Of a DNA stretch of 64,000 nucleotides, positions 44,701 to 59,700 are shown in pieces. The notes under the pieces were generated by a model that worked only from the letters and a program-made list of their open reading frames with translations, made no database searches and was not told where the DNA came from. The translations under genes were made by a program, and so were the position numbers. The DNA lies in NCBI RefSeq assembly GCF_024586455.1, contig NC_065919.1, positions 32,526,839 through 32,590,838 of the forward strand, given 5' to 3'. This DNA comes from Bactrocera neohumeralis (Eukaryota; Arthropoda; Insecta; Diptera; Tephritidae). Numbering within the stretch: position 1 is the first letter of the stretch; every line of letters starts with the position of its first letter.

Positions 44701-47700
44701 ACACTTTCGTCAACTGACGTTAATGACACAGGCTCCACTGATGTTTGCATTGTATTAGATTGATCGGTTGTTTTGCTATTGAAATATTCATATGTGTGAT
44801 TTCCCTCCTTCTTCGTATCGCTTAGTAAATTTAACTTTGAATCAAATATAGCTGGTTTATGTATGAGCTCGTTGTAGTAGTAGGCAGTGGTTCGTGGTTC
44901 GATGGTATGCGGCGTACGTCCAATATTTCGGGAGGATGCATTACAAATGGATCCACTACTTCTGGCATTATTTAGATTGCCATCACAGCTATTGATCATT
45001 GAGAGTCCATTAATAGCAGAGGTTATATTTTCTATTGCCATACTATTATGACTTCTAGAGCTTTCTTGATTTAGCTCATCTGATGGACTTAGTAAATTTG
45101 GTTGGGAGGTGTGGTACTGTGATGTTACTTTATCAAGGGGTTCATCATTGATGTCATTCAAAAAGTGCATACCCGAAAACTTTGTGGCTAAACCACCAGG
45201 CATAGATGAGGATGGCTTTATAATTGGCACTACTTTATAAAAGCAATGTTGATGTTTTGTCTTACCGGCTGGCGTATTGGGTATGGAATTATAATTTATT
45301 TCGTTTCGTAATGGTAGCGGGCGTGGTGGTGTTAGAGACCTTTGATACGTTAATAGTGAGAAGGAATTCCTGCGACCAATGGAACAACGGGCTACTGAAG
45401 ATGATGTAGGGCGACAGCAAGGAAAGTTGCATGGTGGTGCGATATGAGGAGGGAATATCACTTCATTTGGGGACTCTGGGAACTATGGGATTACGGAGGA
45501 ATGTGAAAAATATTCGAATTGTTAAAATATTAATAGTTACCTCCACCAGTTAATATAGATAATAATTTAATTATATTACGTATAGTCAAACAAATTACAA
45601 CATTATAAAAATATGTATCGCTTTGTTTTTCCTAATGCTAGATTCAGCTATTAGGGTGGACTTAAACTTGCAATAGTATTCTTCTACCATTGAAAATATA
45701 CTCTGATTATTGAATTTTCTAAATATTGTGTTCAAAATATTCGGTACTTAACTTTTTTAATGTAATTTTTCTACTTAATTTTCATAAACCTGTTAAGTGG
45801 AGTTTGCTATTTTTAATTTGACAATAATTGTATAACTCAGTTAACCAAAATGGCACAATTAGTTGGGAATTTCATAAATATATTTTTTACTTTTTGATGA
45901 TGCAATAGTTCCCGTCAGAAGATGAGGGGTTTTTGATTACAGATACGTATTTTTACTTCAATGGAAAGTAATACTTTAGCTATGTGAATTATTATTTCGT
46001 TCCCCGGATAATCATTTACAGCTCCGTACTAGCAAATCATTTGATTTAACTTATTAAAACTTAAGATTTAATCGTTTGGTTAGTAATACATCCATACATA
46101 CGTATTTGAATTCGTAAGCACTAGACAGCTTGTAAGTATCGTCCTTTCAAAACACCAATCCTTAAATCATTATAATCCTTAACCGAAATTTAAAGATCTA
46201 CTATGAAATTATTAGTAAATAAATCATATTTTTCAATATACAACTGCATTTATTCGCTAAATCGAGTAATTTCCTTGCAAGGCATAAAATCGATTTAAAA
46301 TTCTATGTTGTTTGAGTAACTAAGTACAATCATATATATGTAGGTGTTAAACTAATGTATGATTGCTACATAAATTTTATTGTACAAAAATTATTAAGAT
46401 ATTGTGAATAACTGCTAGATCCTCTTACCTTCGACTCAGACATCCACACCGCTCCACTTTGCTGCAGATCAATTGCATCGCGTAGCTTTCGATACCATGA
46501 TTCTTCATCGTTTAACACAATATGGGTGCTAAATATATGTGACCAAATACGTTCGAGCTTTTGACATTGTTCTAGCAATTTTTTCGAGCTCTTGTGTGCC
46601 GATTTAGGCAATCCATGTCGCAATTGCTTAATGACATGTTTACTGTCAGTCTTCAAAAATATAACAATCGGATAGAATTGCGCATAGTTTAGGCGGTCAA
46701 CCGCATTCGGAGTTATATCCAGTAGGGCATGTTTGCCGCGATCCATTATATCCCGTATATTTGACAAGCGCACTATTCTACATTTTGAATTCGACTTATC
46801 GTCATCTTGTAGAGGTACAGAGAACTTGTCGCGGAAATCTTTAGCAAGCTTTTCACGTGCCAAATCAGATATTGGACCAAAAAGTACAAGCGGTCGAACG
46901 AATCCGGGATGACGCAAAACAACTCGTTCGTATGCAGGAAATTTTGATATGCTATCGGCAAAAACAACGTCATCCCAATTTTCTCTAGAAAGGCTCTTTG
47001 AACGGCGTTGAGTGGATCTATTATATAAATAAATTTAATGTTAAAACCCTAAAAGTATAGTATATTCTAAGAGTATTCATAAAAACCCCTAAAAGTATAG
47101 TAATTCTTAGAGTATTTACATACAGAGCCTTATTATGAATGACATTCGATTTTCTAAGCTAATCGAATTAATGATGGAATCGAAAATTGAATGTGCAAAA
47201 AATGTTATGAAGTGGGAATTGTATTACGTTGTAAAATTTTCCTTGAGCGTCACCATTTCAGTCGAACAGAATTTTGTTTCGTTGCTATTGTGTTTTATTA
47301 TGAGCTTCAATGAAACATGATTTTTATTCATTTTATGCACTAGGCTCAAGACAATGAAAACAAAATTTGAATGACTTAAAAAGTTAAGCGCCAGTGAAAT
47401 ACACTAACGCGTTGTAGTAATAGTAAACGATAATTGGTTAGATCTGCTCTTTATGTTACAGTCGAGGATCGATTAAAATGTACAAAACGCTAGGTTAGGT
47501 TAGGTGAGCTTATATTTTATAGTAGTAATAAATAAAAAAAAAAAAAAACTTTATAAAAGTGAATTTTACCTCCTTCTTCTAAAGAAATTTCCGCGAGATT
47601 CATTTGAATTCATTTCCTTTTTGTTTGCATTGAATTGTGCAGTTGCCAATTCTTCAGCTCGGGATTTATTAGGTATAACTCCGCGCTGCATCTCTTGGTG

Positions 47701-50700
47701 TCCTCTACCTATTTTCAGTACTTGCCATGAGCCAACAACACCATTGTGTAGTGTATCAATTACACGAAAAACGTCTCCGGCTTTGAACGCCATCTCACCT
47801 TTCGAAGGATTGTCGCAGTGAAAGTGGGTTTTAATATGAAAAGAATCACCACGCTGATTCGTCACCACCTCATCATAGTCATCCTTGCAAAATTGCACAA
47901 TTAAATCAATCCGATCTTGCAAGCTGAGTAGGAAAAGAACAGCCTCTTCACGAGTTACGCCATGCATATCCATATCATTGACTTTAAGGATCTTATCTCC
48001 AGGAGCAAGTCCCTGCAAAGATGCTGGGGAACCAGGTTGAACGGCCGTAACAAATATTCCAGATTCGTTTCCACCCGTCAGTCGTATTCCCACGCTTCCC
48101 TCTTTTTGGAAGGATATAAATCGTGGCTCCGACGACTGTCGCGAATGTGCCATTTGATCTGACTCGAATACTTGTCGACGTGTACTATAAAAGTCCTCTG
48201 TGCTCCCATTACCATTGACACGAGGAGGAGGTGGTCGCGGCGGCTCGTCGCTTCGTGCACGGTTACTATTTGGAGGAGTTACTGGACGGTCGAGCTGTAA
48301 GAGTGAAACACCATCCATGATAGGGCCACGTGAACGACCCCTTGGTGTCAGATTACTTTTTTCCTCATTTATTCCATTTGCTGCACCATTCATCATCGAA
48401 CGAGTCGGCGGTTGAACATATAAATTTTGAGATGAGTAATTAGCACCTCCCAAATATGGATCATCCAAATTATTACTGCAGTTGGAAATCTGTGCTTGGT
48501 GGCTGATATATAAGTTCGATTGTGTTGCCGAGTTATTTAACTGATTGGTCATTGCTGTTACCGCCTGATTGGTGATGTCGCGTAAAACCACCAAGTTTAA
48601 ACGCTCCTTACAGCCATCTATAATTTTTTTTGCCTCCTTCAAATTCATTGTGTCCCCACAATTTGTGTTATGTATTCTCGTAACTACGTCACCTTCTTGC
48701 AGCGAATAGCCATTGGCCGTTAATTGGTCACGCGCTCTCGTTGAAATTTCTTTAATGAATAATCTGCAGCCAAGCACAATGCCATAGTCGTCCTTTTTGC
48801 TACCTTTTGAGAGGGTAACTTTGATGGGTTGCGCTGCATTATTTTGCACAAAACCGGTATTCATCGGTATCGGTGGACTCATGGTGTTAGGTATCGAGCC
48901 CGCTGCTTGAATTGGTGCGCCGTTTACATTCGACGCAATTGCCCCTACCGAGCTCATGCTATGGGAATGATGATTCTGTGCGATGGAACTAATAGGCACA
49001 CGCCGTTTAACCACAAGCGCTACGGTGTTGCCGCTATCCCTTAAGACTTGAACAGCAGTGGCATATTCAACATTTTCTAAAGACACTCCATTCACCGATA
49101 TTATACGATCGTTAACTCTAAAGATAAATAAATTTAATTTTGTATCATTAACATTTAACATACATATGTACATGTAAGAATGACTGTATTTATTTACATA
49201 TCTACACAAATTTACATGCTTTTAGATAACGAAATTTGCATGGAAGCTCATGCAAACAGAACTAATTATCACCTTAGGCAATATTATGGTGTCATTGAAG
49301 GTTTAGTTGATCAAAGAATAACTAATAAAGTCATTTTCTCAAAACATTTTTACACTATTTCATATGTATGAGGAGTAAGTGGCCGAAACTTATGTCAATT
49401 AATATACTTGGGAGAGTATTAACAGTTAATATTCTAGTTTATTAAATTTAGTTGGAAAAATTTAATTTGTATCTTAAAGTAAAATTTGAAAGAACTATTT
49501 TTATATATAAATGAATTTTCAAATAGTTTTTATTAATAAAAGCCATTATAAGGGGGTTCCATAAGTTTTACCTAACCATTTTTACCTCCAAATGTATGGT
49601 GATATTTTGAAAATGAGATTTACTCACAGGAAGAAGGAAGCCTTTTAATTTAGATGCAAAAAATTGATAAAGAATTTAAATTAAAATAATGTATTTAAAT
49701 GAATTAATTCGATGTCTATTGATTATATGAGTAAATTTTATAGATACTTATTTCCTAATTTGATGTATTAATAAATTTTGTTCTCTTGAAAAGTAGTATC
49801 GAAAAAACTTTTCGATGTTTAATGGAAGCCGGGATCACACCCATGATCTAAGAAATGATACCTGCATATTTAACCATAGAACGATAGCATACTGCTTTCC
49901 TTTTACTGCTTTTATGTCATACCTAACTTTGGCCATTGCCGATGCCGATTAATCGGTCGGACACTACATAAAATATGTTATATACATATAATTAATAACG
50001 AGGTATAGAGTATATTTTATTTTACCGTCTGTCCAAACTCTTCGAAACATAGGCTTTCACAATATTTTAGTTTGTGGAAATATTAAAAGTTAGTATCAAC
50101 CAGATCATTTTTCAAAGATTTTTCAAGTTAATAATATGTATTAGGGCAAACAAGAGACATAGGGCGCGAACGGACCGAAAAAACTGCAGCGCCAGAGCCA
50201 GCGCAGTGGGCAGCAATGCGGCAGTACCACACGTGCCAGTGCGAATGTAATCGTCGCGAGGCGCGCACAAAGCAAGGGCACCCGTGGACGTGCTATTCCA
50301 GAAATCGGGGGCGCCACGCTATTAGTGCGAGTCTGACAGTCCTGTTTCTGTGCCCGCTGCCGGCAGTGCCGTGTGTTGTGCTATAGGCCAGTCAGCCACA
50401 ATCTGTGTTCATCTGTGATCCAGGTGACAAAACGCATGCTTTTTTCAATAACATATGATGCAATGATTAAAAATTGTGCAAATTGTAGATTTTGTTTTCC
50501 ATAGACAATGAGGACTATCGGAAGGTGCTTTCTGATTTTCGGTATAACTTCCGGTTTAGCCGGAAATACTATCAATTTTGGTCTTTCAAACGACACATAC
50601 ATGTTTTTTCTTCAGTTTTGGAATAAACATTCATTCCCCTCTAGAATAATATACAATGTGCATAAATTCCAAGAAAATAGTATTTGAAAATTGTATCCTA

Positions 50701-53700
50701 ATCTAGCAATATCAACTACACATCAAATTTCCTATTTATAATATCCATGGAAACTTGCCATTAGTCGTTTTACGTTATTGTATAGGATAATTAGTTCCTA
50801 TTCCAAAATCAAGGAAAAAATATGTAGGTGCCATTTGAAAATCAAAAATTGGTAGTATTTCCGGTCAAAGCGCAACTCACTCAGGTCGAGCACAGATGAC
50901 TAGTGACGGAGAGATTGCAAAATGTAAATGCAATTCTTTAGAAACACTGGGTTGATTCCTAATATACGGTATGTTCTTCCGGCTCTGCTCGGAGCCGCTC
51001 GACTCATAGCCGAGCGAACGTGAGTGAAAGTGCGCGGCGCGCGATTGATCTCCGCTCCCCACACTTGCGTATTCCACAAGCCGCATGGTGTAATGGCAAA
51101 GCGCTTGCCTACGGATCCAGAGGTCATGGATTCGAACCCTACCCCTCGCATTCTTTCTACTTTTTTCCTTGATTTATGATTTTTTACTCGTTTCACTGCC
51201 TTTTTTCTAGTTCTATTTTTCATTTTACTCTAGATCTCAAGATTGAATTTCTAGTCTGATAAGTATTGCAGTGGATTCATCACCATACCATATTAGTACT
51301 GCCAGGAAACATTTGGATACTTAACGGAAGAAAATTGCGAGTGAGTATACCTACTGTAACTAATAAAACATACATAGTTATTAAAATTTTCTCAACTGTA
51401 TTTTGAACAATTATTTTTTATAAATATTTACTTATTTTACTTTTTTGTCAACCTCGCACCGCAAGACAAAAAACTCGATATTGCTCGTGCCGCAAAAATG
51501 ATAAAAGGATTGCTGTCACAATTAACCATATACCGAGAGACTTTCTTCACAACAATTTTGCAATCATCAGTTATGACAGCTGAACAATTGCAAGTAACAC
51601 CAGATTTCCAAGATACTCGAAAACGACCAAAGAAAATGATGCCGGGAGAAAAAGCGAAGGATGAATCTCCATCTATAAGTGCCCAAACTCATTTCAAAGC
51701 AGGATTGATCCAAGTTCTTGATCTTATGATTGCCCATATGAATACCCGGTTCATCGCTTTAAATGAAGTTGCCGATGATTTCGCATTTTTGAGCGGTCAA
51801 GCAATTGTGAACACCAGTGTTACTGAACTCACCAAAATAGCGGCAGATCTCGCTATCAAATATCCTGATGACTTGGATCCGCATGAATTTTCATCAGAAA
51901 TTGAGAGTTTCAAATTTCAAGCAACGACGCTGATGAGTGAAGCCACAGACATGAACCATTTGAATGTATTAGAAAAAATATTCGATCTGTCGCTCGAGGA
52001 TGTATATCCGAACATAACAACAGCACTGAGAATATTCTTATGCATGCTTGTTACGACGGCTACTTGCGAGCGTTCTTTTAGTAAGCTAAAACTCATCAAA
52101 TCTTATCTTCGTTCCTCTTTAGGCCAGGAACGGTTGGCGAATATCTCTATTTTGTCGATTGAGAAGGATACTACAACACGTCTCAATTTCGATAAAATAA
52201 TCGATTTATTTGCAGAGGCGAAATCCAGAAAAGTATTATTCTGAACGATATAAGCGATCCTTGTATAAATTATTATTGAAAATAAGATGTACGTTCTTTC
52301 ACTTGTAAATATATGATTTTTGATTTGGACAACATCGGTTTCCATTATACTATATGGTAAGGGCGCAAGCAAGGTTGTTGCCACAGGCGCTGAAGCAGCT
52401 AGTTCCGGCTCTGATTAGACTATACTTAAAGCGCACTCAGTTAAAGACCCAGTTAGGGACCTCGGAAACTCTGGGTATACTAATTATTGACAAAAAACAT
52501 AGTTAACTATTAATTAATTTGTTGCCAAGAAATGCTTATTAGAAGATTCGTAAGTTATTTTCCCAAGTCACAACTGAACTCACTAAAGTTAATACATATA
52601 CATATATGTATTTATATGATTACCACATGATATACATACATACTTATATCTACAAGTTAAATAATTCCCATAGCTTCAACTTGCACACGTTTCTTGATTT
52701 CATATTTACACATCAAGACCAACATTCCAATACAAGCATATAGTATATGTACATACATTCATAACTCTACCAAAGTATATTTACCGTATTTTGAAAGATT
52801 TAAGGTAATACAGAAATAATAGAAAAGGCAAAAGTCAACCATCGTGACAAAGAACAAAATATAGCAATGTTGTTTGTTGACTATGCATCTATATATGTAT
52901 ATACTACATAGTATGTAAGTATTTATATATATTGGCATACTTATAATTATTTTGAGCAAAATATTGAAATACTGAATTAGCCCATTTAATTTTACACATA
53001 TTTGAGCATATACAATAGTACAATCAGTTCCGAAAGAAAACAGTTAATGGCGAACTCCATCACATTTAGTATTTTGTATTAGTGATATATTGGAACTAGG
53101 TCGATGAATGTACGTATAATAGATGAAAGGAGGGTCTTCAGCAGAGCATCAGTTTTTGTAATTTTTGTCTGTTTTGGTTTTTTACTCTATAAGGCAAATA
53201 TTGTACATACGAGTAAATGCTAACGAACTCCAGGTCCATCTTGCCATGTACGTAGCTGCTATCACTTCTATTCAATACAATTTTATAATTTAAATGAAAA
53301 GTAACTCTACCGGAGAACCTTTTTAAGATTGCTCTTTCGGTGGAGTATCATTCCTCCGTTTATGGAGAAGTATTTCAAGTCAAGGAAAACATGTATTATG
53401 AGTATTTATCATAACTCTCAATACTTTGAAAAATAAGAGCAGATTTTGTACCGGTTCAGCAACTTTATTCTAGACAATCCAACGCCCTAATGGTTTCAGA
53501 GTTTTTTAAATCTATTTGTACATGACCTCCTATCGCATTTTTTGGATGTTTTGAATCGGGTATTCTGATTACGTTACTTTGCAACTAAACTACTACAATT
53601 TTGAACAAAATAAGCCTTATCAAAACCTACGCCATATTTCGAATAAATTTTAACTTGAATTTAAACTAGGAAAGTTTTCCGTGAGCGCTTATTTCTCTAT

Positions 53701-56700
53701 GACTAAATACGTATTCCAGAGTCACTTATAGCCGCCGTGTCGAAACGCGGGCGAACTGACAAACATCTACTCGTGTACTTTACCATTGTTATCTGATTCG
53801 GTTAAATAAAAATATATAATATTTCGGACAACCAGTGTGTTACGATTTTTTTTTTATTATATATTGGGCTTTCAGTTAAAAATCTCGCATAAATCCCATG
53901 TCTACGATGTAAGTATTGTTTCTAAACTTAATTAGATAAGAAGAAATGCTGAGTTATGGACGGTTTATGTAATTGTGGTTACTTTTTTCTAAAAGTATTT
54001 ACATATAGAAGGACTAAGGAAATCTATTCTTGAATTTGATATGTCTATATTACCCAAAAGTGATATGTCCCGATATTCCCTAACTTTAACAAATTAGGAG
54101 TTAAATAGAGATTCTTTTTTGATATTAATATCATTTCGTGAATATTTTAGGTATACTAAACATTACACATGTAAATATGTGTACAAAATATACATTTTGC
54201 TGCACAACTTCACTTACTGCAAACGATCTTCGGCAGGACCACCCTTTAGAACGTCGCTTACAGCTATAGATGGATCACCATTGGCGAAATGTGGGTTGTC
54301 GCGACCGCCTGAAACTGCAATACCAAATCCATATCCCGGAACACGTGTCACAGAAACCGTGTGGTATTCCCATGTTGTACGATCACCCTGTAAAAATAAA
54401 AAACGATGATAATAAATATTAATAGACTCATAAAATTATGAATACACACACATTTGCACATGTCATAGCTGCTCAAAAATGTATGTATGTGGGACAGCAT
54501 GTACAAAAGAACGGAAATGCATGGCTCTTCCGTAAAATAAAATAAACAAGTAAGGAAGGACTAAGTTCGGGTACAACCGAACATTTTATACTCTTGCAAC
54601 TTGCAAGAATCAAAGCCAGGGAAATACTTTAAGGTGTAAAACCAATCATATAAAGTAAAATCAGCCGGATGTTTGAAAATCCTGATATTAGTTATATAGG
54701 GGCTGGCCAAGTTTTCGCTCAAATGTATCTATTTTAGACACAAAGATACACTGTTATGAATAAACCACGCTCTCTTATTCACATTGGGACAACTCACATA
54801 TTGGCCGATATATTCAGTTCAAAATCACCCGGAGGTTTGAAAATCTTTATATTGCGTATATGGGGGCTAAAGGAAGTATTGGTCCGATTCAACCAGTTAT
54901 ATGTATATATCACACATTGACGTTTTCGATTGAAAGTCAACTATAGGACCGGGGTCTAGATATTCGGTGTCTATTGGCTTGAACAGTTATTAGATTTAAA
55001 CAATTTTTGGTCATAAGGTGGCACACACTAAAGACATTATTCGTGCAAAGTTTTATCGGTTATATTAATTGCTTCTCGTTTTTTGTACTGGAAACTGAAC
55101 GAATCTAGTGGAATTTAAAATTGTGCTATATGGGAAGTAGGCGTGGTTGTGGTCCGTTTTCGTCCATTTTAACAATGTGACATATGAATGCCACATACTA
55201 AATTTTGTCGAAATCGGTTTGACGAGTCCCGAGATATGGGATTTCACGAAAAAGTGGGCGTTGCCACGCCCATCGTCCAATTTTCATACAGGCTCTTCTT
55301 AAGCTATCTCGGTGGTAAAATTTAAAGTGTCTGGCGTATTCAGTTATTGATGAATCGCGCTTTTAGTAGTTTTTAACAGTAAGGTTATATGGTTTGATTG
55401 TCCTTAACAAATTTGGTTTGTTGTTGCTTAAGTGGCTTAGGAGATATGTACATTAAACTTGTTAGAGGGCGAGGCCTCACCCACTTAAAAAAAAAACAGT
55501 GTTTAACGCACTTTTCACACATTTTTTAAATTAATATATTTTAATTACATTGTACACATTGAAATATATCCAAAATTTACACTTATTATGAATTTTTTAA
55601 GAAAATAAATATACTCTGAAACCTGTGCTGTGCTGCCATACTCTGTGTCTTCAAAAAATAATCAAAAATTTTTCTGTTTCATCTTTAGATATGTATATAA
55701 ACTACATGGTTCAAAATGAACTCTTGTTTCATACATGTGGATTGTATATTATTAAAAAAAAATAGAGAAAAATATTATTATAAAATACTTACTAAATACC
55801 CGTTTCATATTTCCAATGGAAACTCCCATATTTTTAGCTTTCTTACTATTTGGGAATTAAATGTGATATACATATTCCAAGAAAATTTTCCGTTGGATTT
55901 TTCTAATCCGTTATTGGACCGACCAGGGTTATTTTTTTGGAAGCCCGGCCGAAGGTCGCTAGTGCAGAAAGTAGTTCAACACAAAAGAACTATGAACACC
56001 GCTGTATTGGACCGATCGGTGTTATTATTTTTGCAGCGCGACCGAAGACCGCCAGTGCAGAAACAAGAACCATTGTCCCTATACCGTATTTGTTAAACAG
56101 ATCGTTTTTTGGTTATTGTTTCAAAACACAATATGTGGCAACACTGGTATTGGTCATGTTATGTAAACAAACAAACTATAACAGCGAATTGGTAAGTTTA
56201 TCTTATTGTAAACCAACTGAAATAGATAAATAAAGTTTTCTAAAATTATCATAATAAGTACGAAAGTTAATATGATATCGTCTCACAACAATCTCACTAT
56301 TTAAATTTTATAATTTATACAGATTGCCAATTGATATTATTATTATTTTCAATAAAAATTTCATTTTAGATGCTCTGTCAACGGAAAACATATTTACCAG
56401 ACTCAATAAAGAGGTACTTCTGCTTGCCACTATATTATTCGGGATATAGTCTGGGAATTTCATTTTCATGGAATGCGAATGGTCACAGATGAAAAGGCGG
56501 CGAAGACCAATATTAGATTTAGTATAAGATGTTCATAATTCATAAATGCTCTCAAAATTTGGGCCCAAAATCACACCAACAAATTGGATATTCACAAGGA
56601 TTTATTCTCAAAAGTCTTTACATTTTTGATGACAAGGCACATGCCTGTTTGACCGACAAAACTATCTTCGTATATAACATAAGAAATTAAATATAAATTA

Positions 56701-59700
56701 ATATATTATTATTCACTTTTAAACACTCTAGTGTGTTAATTAACTATTTTTGTTTATTTTGCAATTTTTTTATGATAAAGTTGCTATTCGGCGAAGAAGA
56801 CTGCGTTTTTGGGAAATATACGCGCAAAAAAGCCGCCCAGCAAAAATACAAACTTATGCTCACGCATTGAAACACGATACGAAACTAGACGACTCGCTTG
56901 CATGGTGTGTGGATTGAGCCCACAAAACGTGGCTCGGCGAATCGTCTGACTTCAGAGGCAAAAATAAAGAGAACAAATTATTTGTATGTGTGTGCATATT
57001 TGTGTGCATTTACAAACGCATGCTTGTGTGTGCGTGCTTATTGTACAAGTATTCGTACAAATCCAAGCGAATGCACTCGAAAAAGGAATATAGAAAAATA
57101 ATGTTGAGGAAACAGTACCCACATACAAGTACACATGTACGTAATTCCGTAGAATGAAATGTAAACAAAAATGTGAATAAAAACCAACAAACAAAATGAT
57201 TCTGAAACGATCCCGTTTCATGCTTACACATGTATCTTCGACATCATTCCTACAAATCGTCAGACGTTACATACATATGTACATACATACTATGTGTATA
57301 TGCGAATGCTTGTGCTTATATGTAAATACCTACCGACAATTGTACAATACCAGTGTTGGATATTGGATTTTATGTGCATTTGCCTATATTAGTATGAGCA
57401 CACATATGTACATATACATTGACATTAGGGTACAATGAGGGCCTGCGAAGTAGTCATTCCACATTCTTCAGCGAAATAAGCTTGGGTTAGATACCTTGTG
57501 CAAGTGTGTATGTGCAACGAATAATATTTTTTATTTTTTCCAGTTTTTTAAAATACAAGTACATATGTACATATGTAGGTAGATGCATGTTTATAGATAC
57601 GCAAATATAAAAAAATGTATTGATTTTACTTAAAAAATTTTATAAGCAGTGCTCGTTTTTCTAAATGGAGGTTAAACTAACACACATATTTACATACATA
57701 TGTATATGCACATAGCATGTACACACATCTACGTACATACGCATGTATTTGTTGCATTTCTTGCAAGTATATTCTATTTATGATTGTTAATTAAAATTTT
57801 AAAAATAACTCCCTTTAATTTACTCGTCCTCTTTTATTCACTATATTATTCATAATGTCAATAGGAACCCACCAATAAAAAAATATTTTACATAAACAAT
57901 ATTTTGTATTGTATCTTTAGTTATTAAATACATTATTCATCCGTTGAACCCAATATACAATTTTAATGAGCTGGACTCGCATGTGAGAATGGTTAGATAC
58001 ATATACATAGTATATTAATAAGCTGGAATCAAATTTGAGACCTTTTGAAAAACTCGTACCCGGTAGATTTTAAAATCATGCAAGAAATTTTCATCTCTTC
58101 TTGTTTCTCAGTAGAAGCTAAAGCGTTTGAAAACAGCAAAGTAAAAGTAGGTTGAAACGTCAAACGGTCAAAACATCAAAAGCATGAATTTTTGCGCAAC
58201 ACTTGAGGCTATTCGTCAGACGTCAACGCTACTAAGTGCATATGAGTGCATTCATACTGGTCACAATATAAACATGCACACACATACACTGAATGAAAGC
58301 GAGCTCGGAAGATAAACATCGAGCTAAATGGGAGTGCTTAAGTGTATTTTTGAAAACATACGACCACCCTAGAGTATATAAAATAAGTGTTAGTTTAAAC
58401 GCACTTATGGTTATGTCACTCACAGGATTACGCTCAATAAAGCGTATATCTTATTCTATGAGTGTATTTTATTATTCAAATAACATAGTGAAGCTTCGAT
58501 ATAATGCAATATTGGCAAAAAAATACAAAAATATCAAATAGAATTTATTTTTTTCGCAATATATTCAAAATGTCATTTACAAATTTGTTAAGCTTTGAGT
58601 GAGTAACGTATTTACCATTACAATCTTACTTAAAAGTCAACTTTTCCAATTTGAATAATAATACTAGTGGTACTCATTTAATGTCACAAACTTGTGGCAT
58701 TTATCGCATACTTCGCAATTGGTAAATACAATACAAATACAAATTGAATATTGGTGTTATAAACTGTTTTTGCTATCATTAACATTTCTACAAGAGAGTT
58801 CAACCGGGCAAAAGAGTTATAAGTACCCGCGAAAGTATCAACGTAGACCTGCACTTGTAGAAAACTTAGTGAAATCATATGATATAGCAGAGTATATAAA
58901 TAGACACCTGTCTCGATTACATAAAGTTATGATATTAAAATCAATTGTTTTTTCGTTTCTCTTGAAACTTGATAATTTGTCAGCATTACTTAACAAAAAA
59001 TTAAAACTTTAGTACTTGAATAACAATAAGTTGACTAGAAAGAAACTAAATACAATTCTCCATTAAGACACTAACCCATTTTCTCGCGATATTTTGCAAT
59101 GTTCGTTTAATGGCAAAATCACTATATTTAACAAAACGTTGCTCGCATACGAAACGGCAATAAGAACGCAACATTCTATCTTGTCATAACCAGATTAAAT
59201 TCGCTTTCGACTGGGTGATCAGGCACGAGAGCGTTTGTTCTTTTAACAAGCATAATCAAATCAAATAAAAATCTCAATCAAATACTGCTGGAGTCAATGA
59301 CGGTGCGCCAAACGACGCTATGAACTCGTCCCGGCGCACTCAACGTAGTTGCTTGAAAATAAACCAGTTTAGCCATGTTGCCAAACGAGATGCCTTTAAT
59401 AAATGAATATTGTTGAACGAAACACAGATCGAGAAAAAAATCGAATTGTTCTTCATTGCCTTCTCACTTTTAAAATCGTGTGGAATAAATAAATGAGAAT
59501 GATGATTTTAAGATCTAAAAGTAAATATTTTTATTAAACAATTCAAGTTCGTTTCTTTAGTCTTTAGTATCTAGCTACATTAACCCCTTTAAAAACATGC
59601 GACAAGAACTTTTCTGATTTTCGTAGCCCACATAATTTCATTATTTTAAATGTATGATATGTTACCTGTTGAGAGTCAAGCCGAAAATTATTGTTTGGCA

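Noticed and set aside
47490..47505. TAGGTTAGGTTAGGT run resembling the ancestral insect telomere repeat
   Set aside because: Only three units; short runs like this are common in fly introns and Diptera lack TTAGG telomeres.
51080..51150. Functional tRNA gene
   Set aside because: The A box is good but acceptor, anticodon and T stems do not pair as required; kept only as a tRNA-like relic.
54119..54409. 96-codon plus-strand frame
   Set aside because: It is the antisense of the PDZ1 exon, which has clear splice sites and family residues on the minus strand.
58692..59012. 106-codon plus-strand frame as an intron-nested gene
   Set aside because: No recognisable motif, AT-driven composition and no supporting context.
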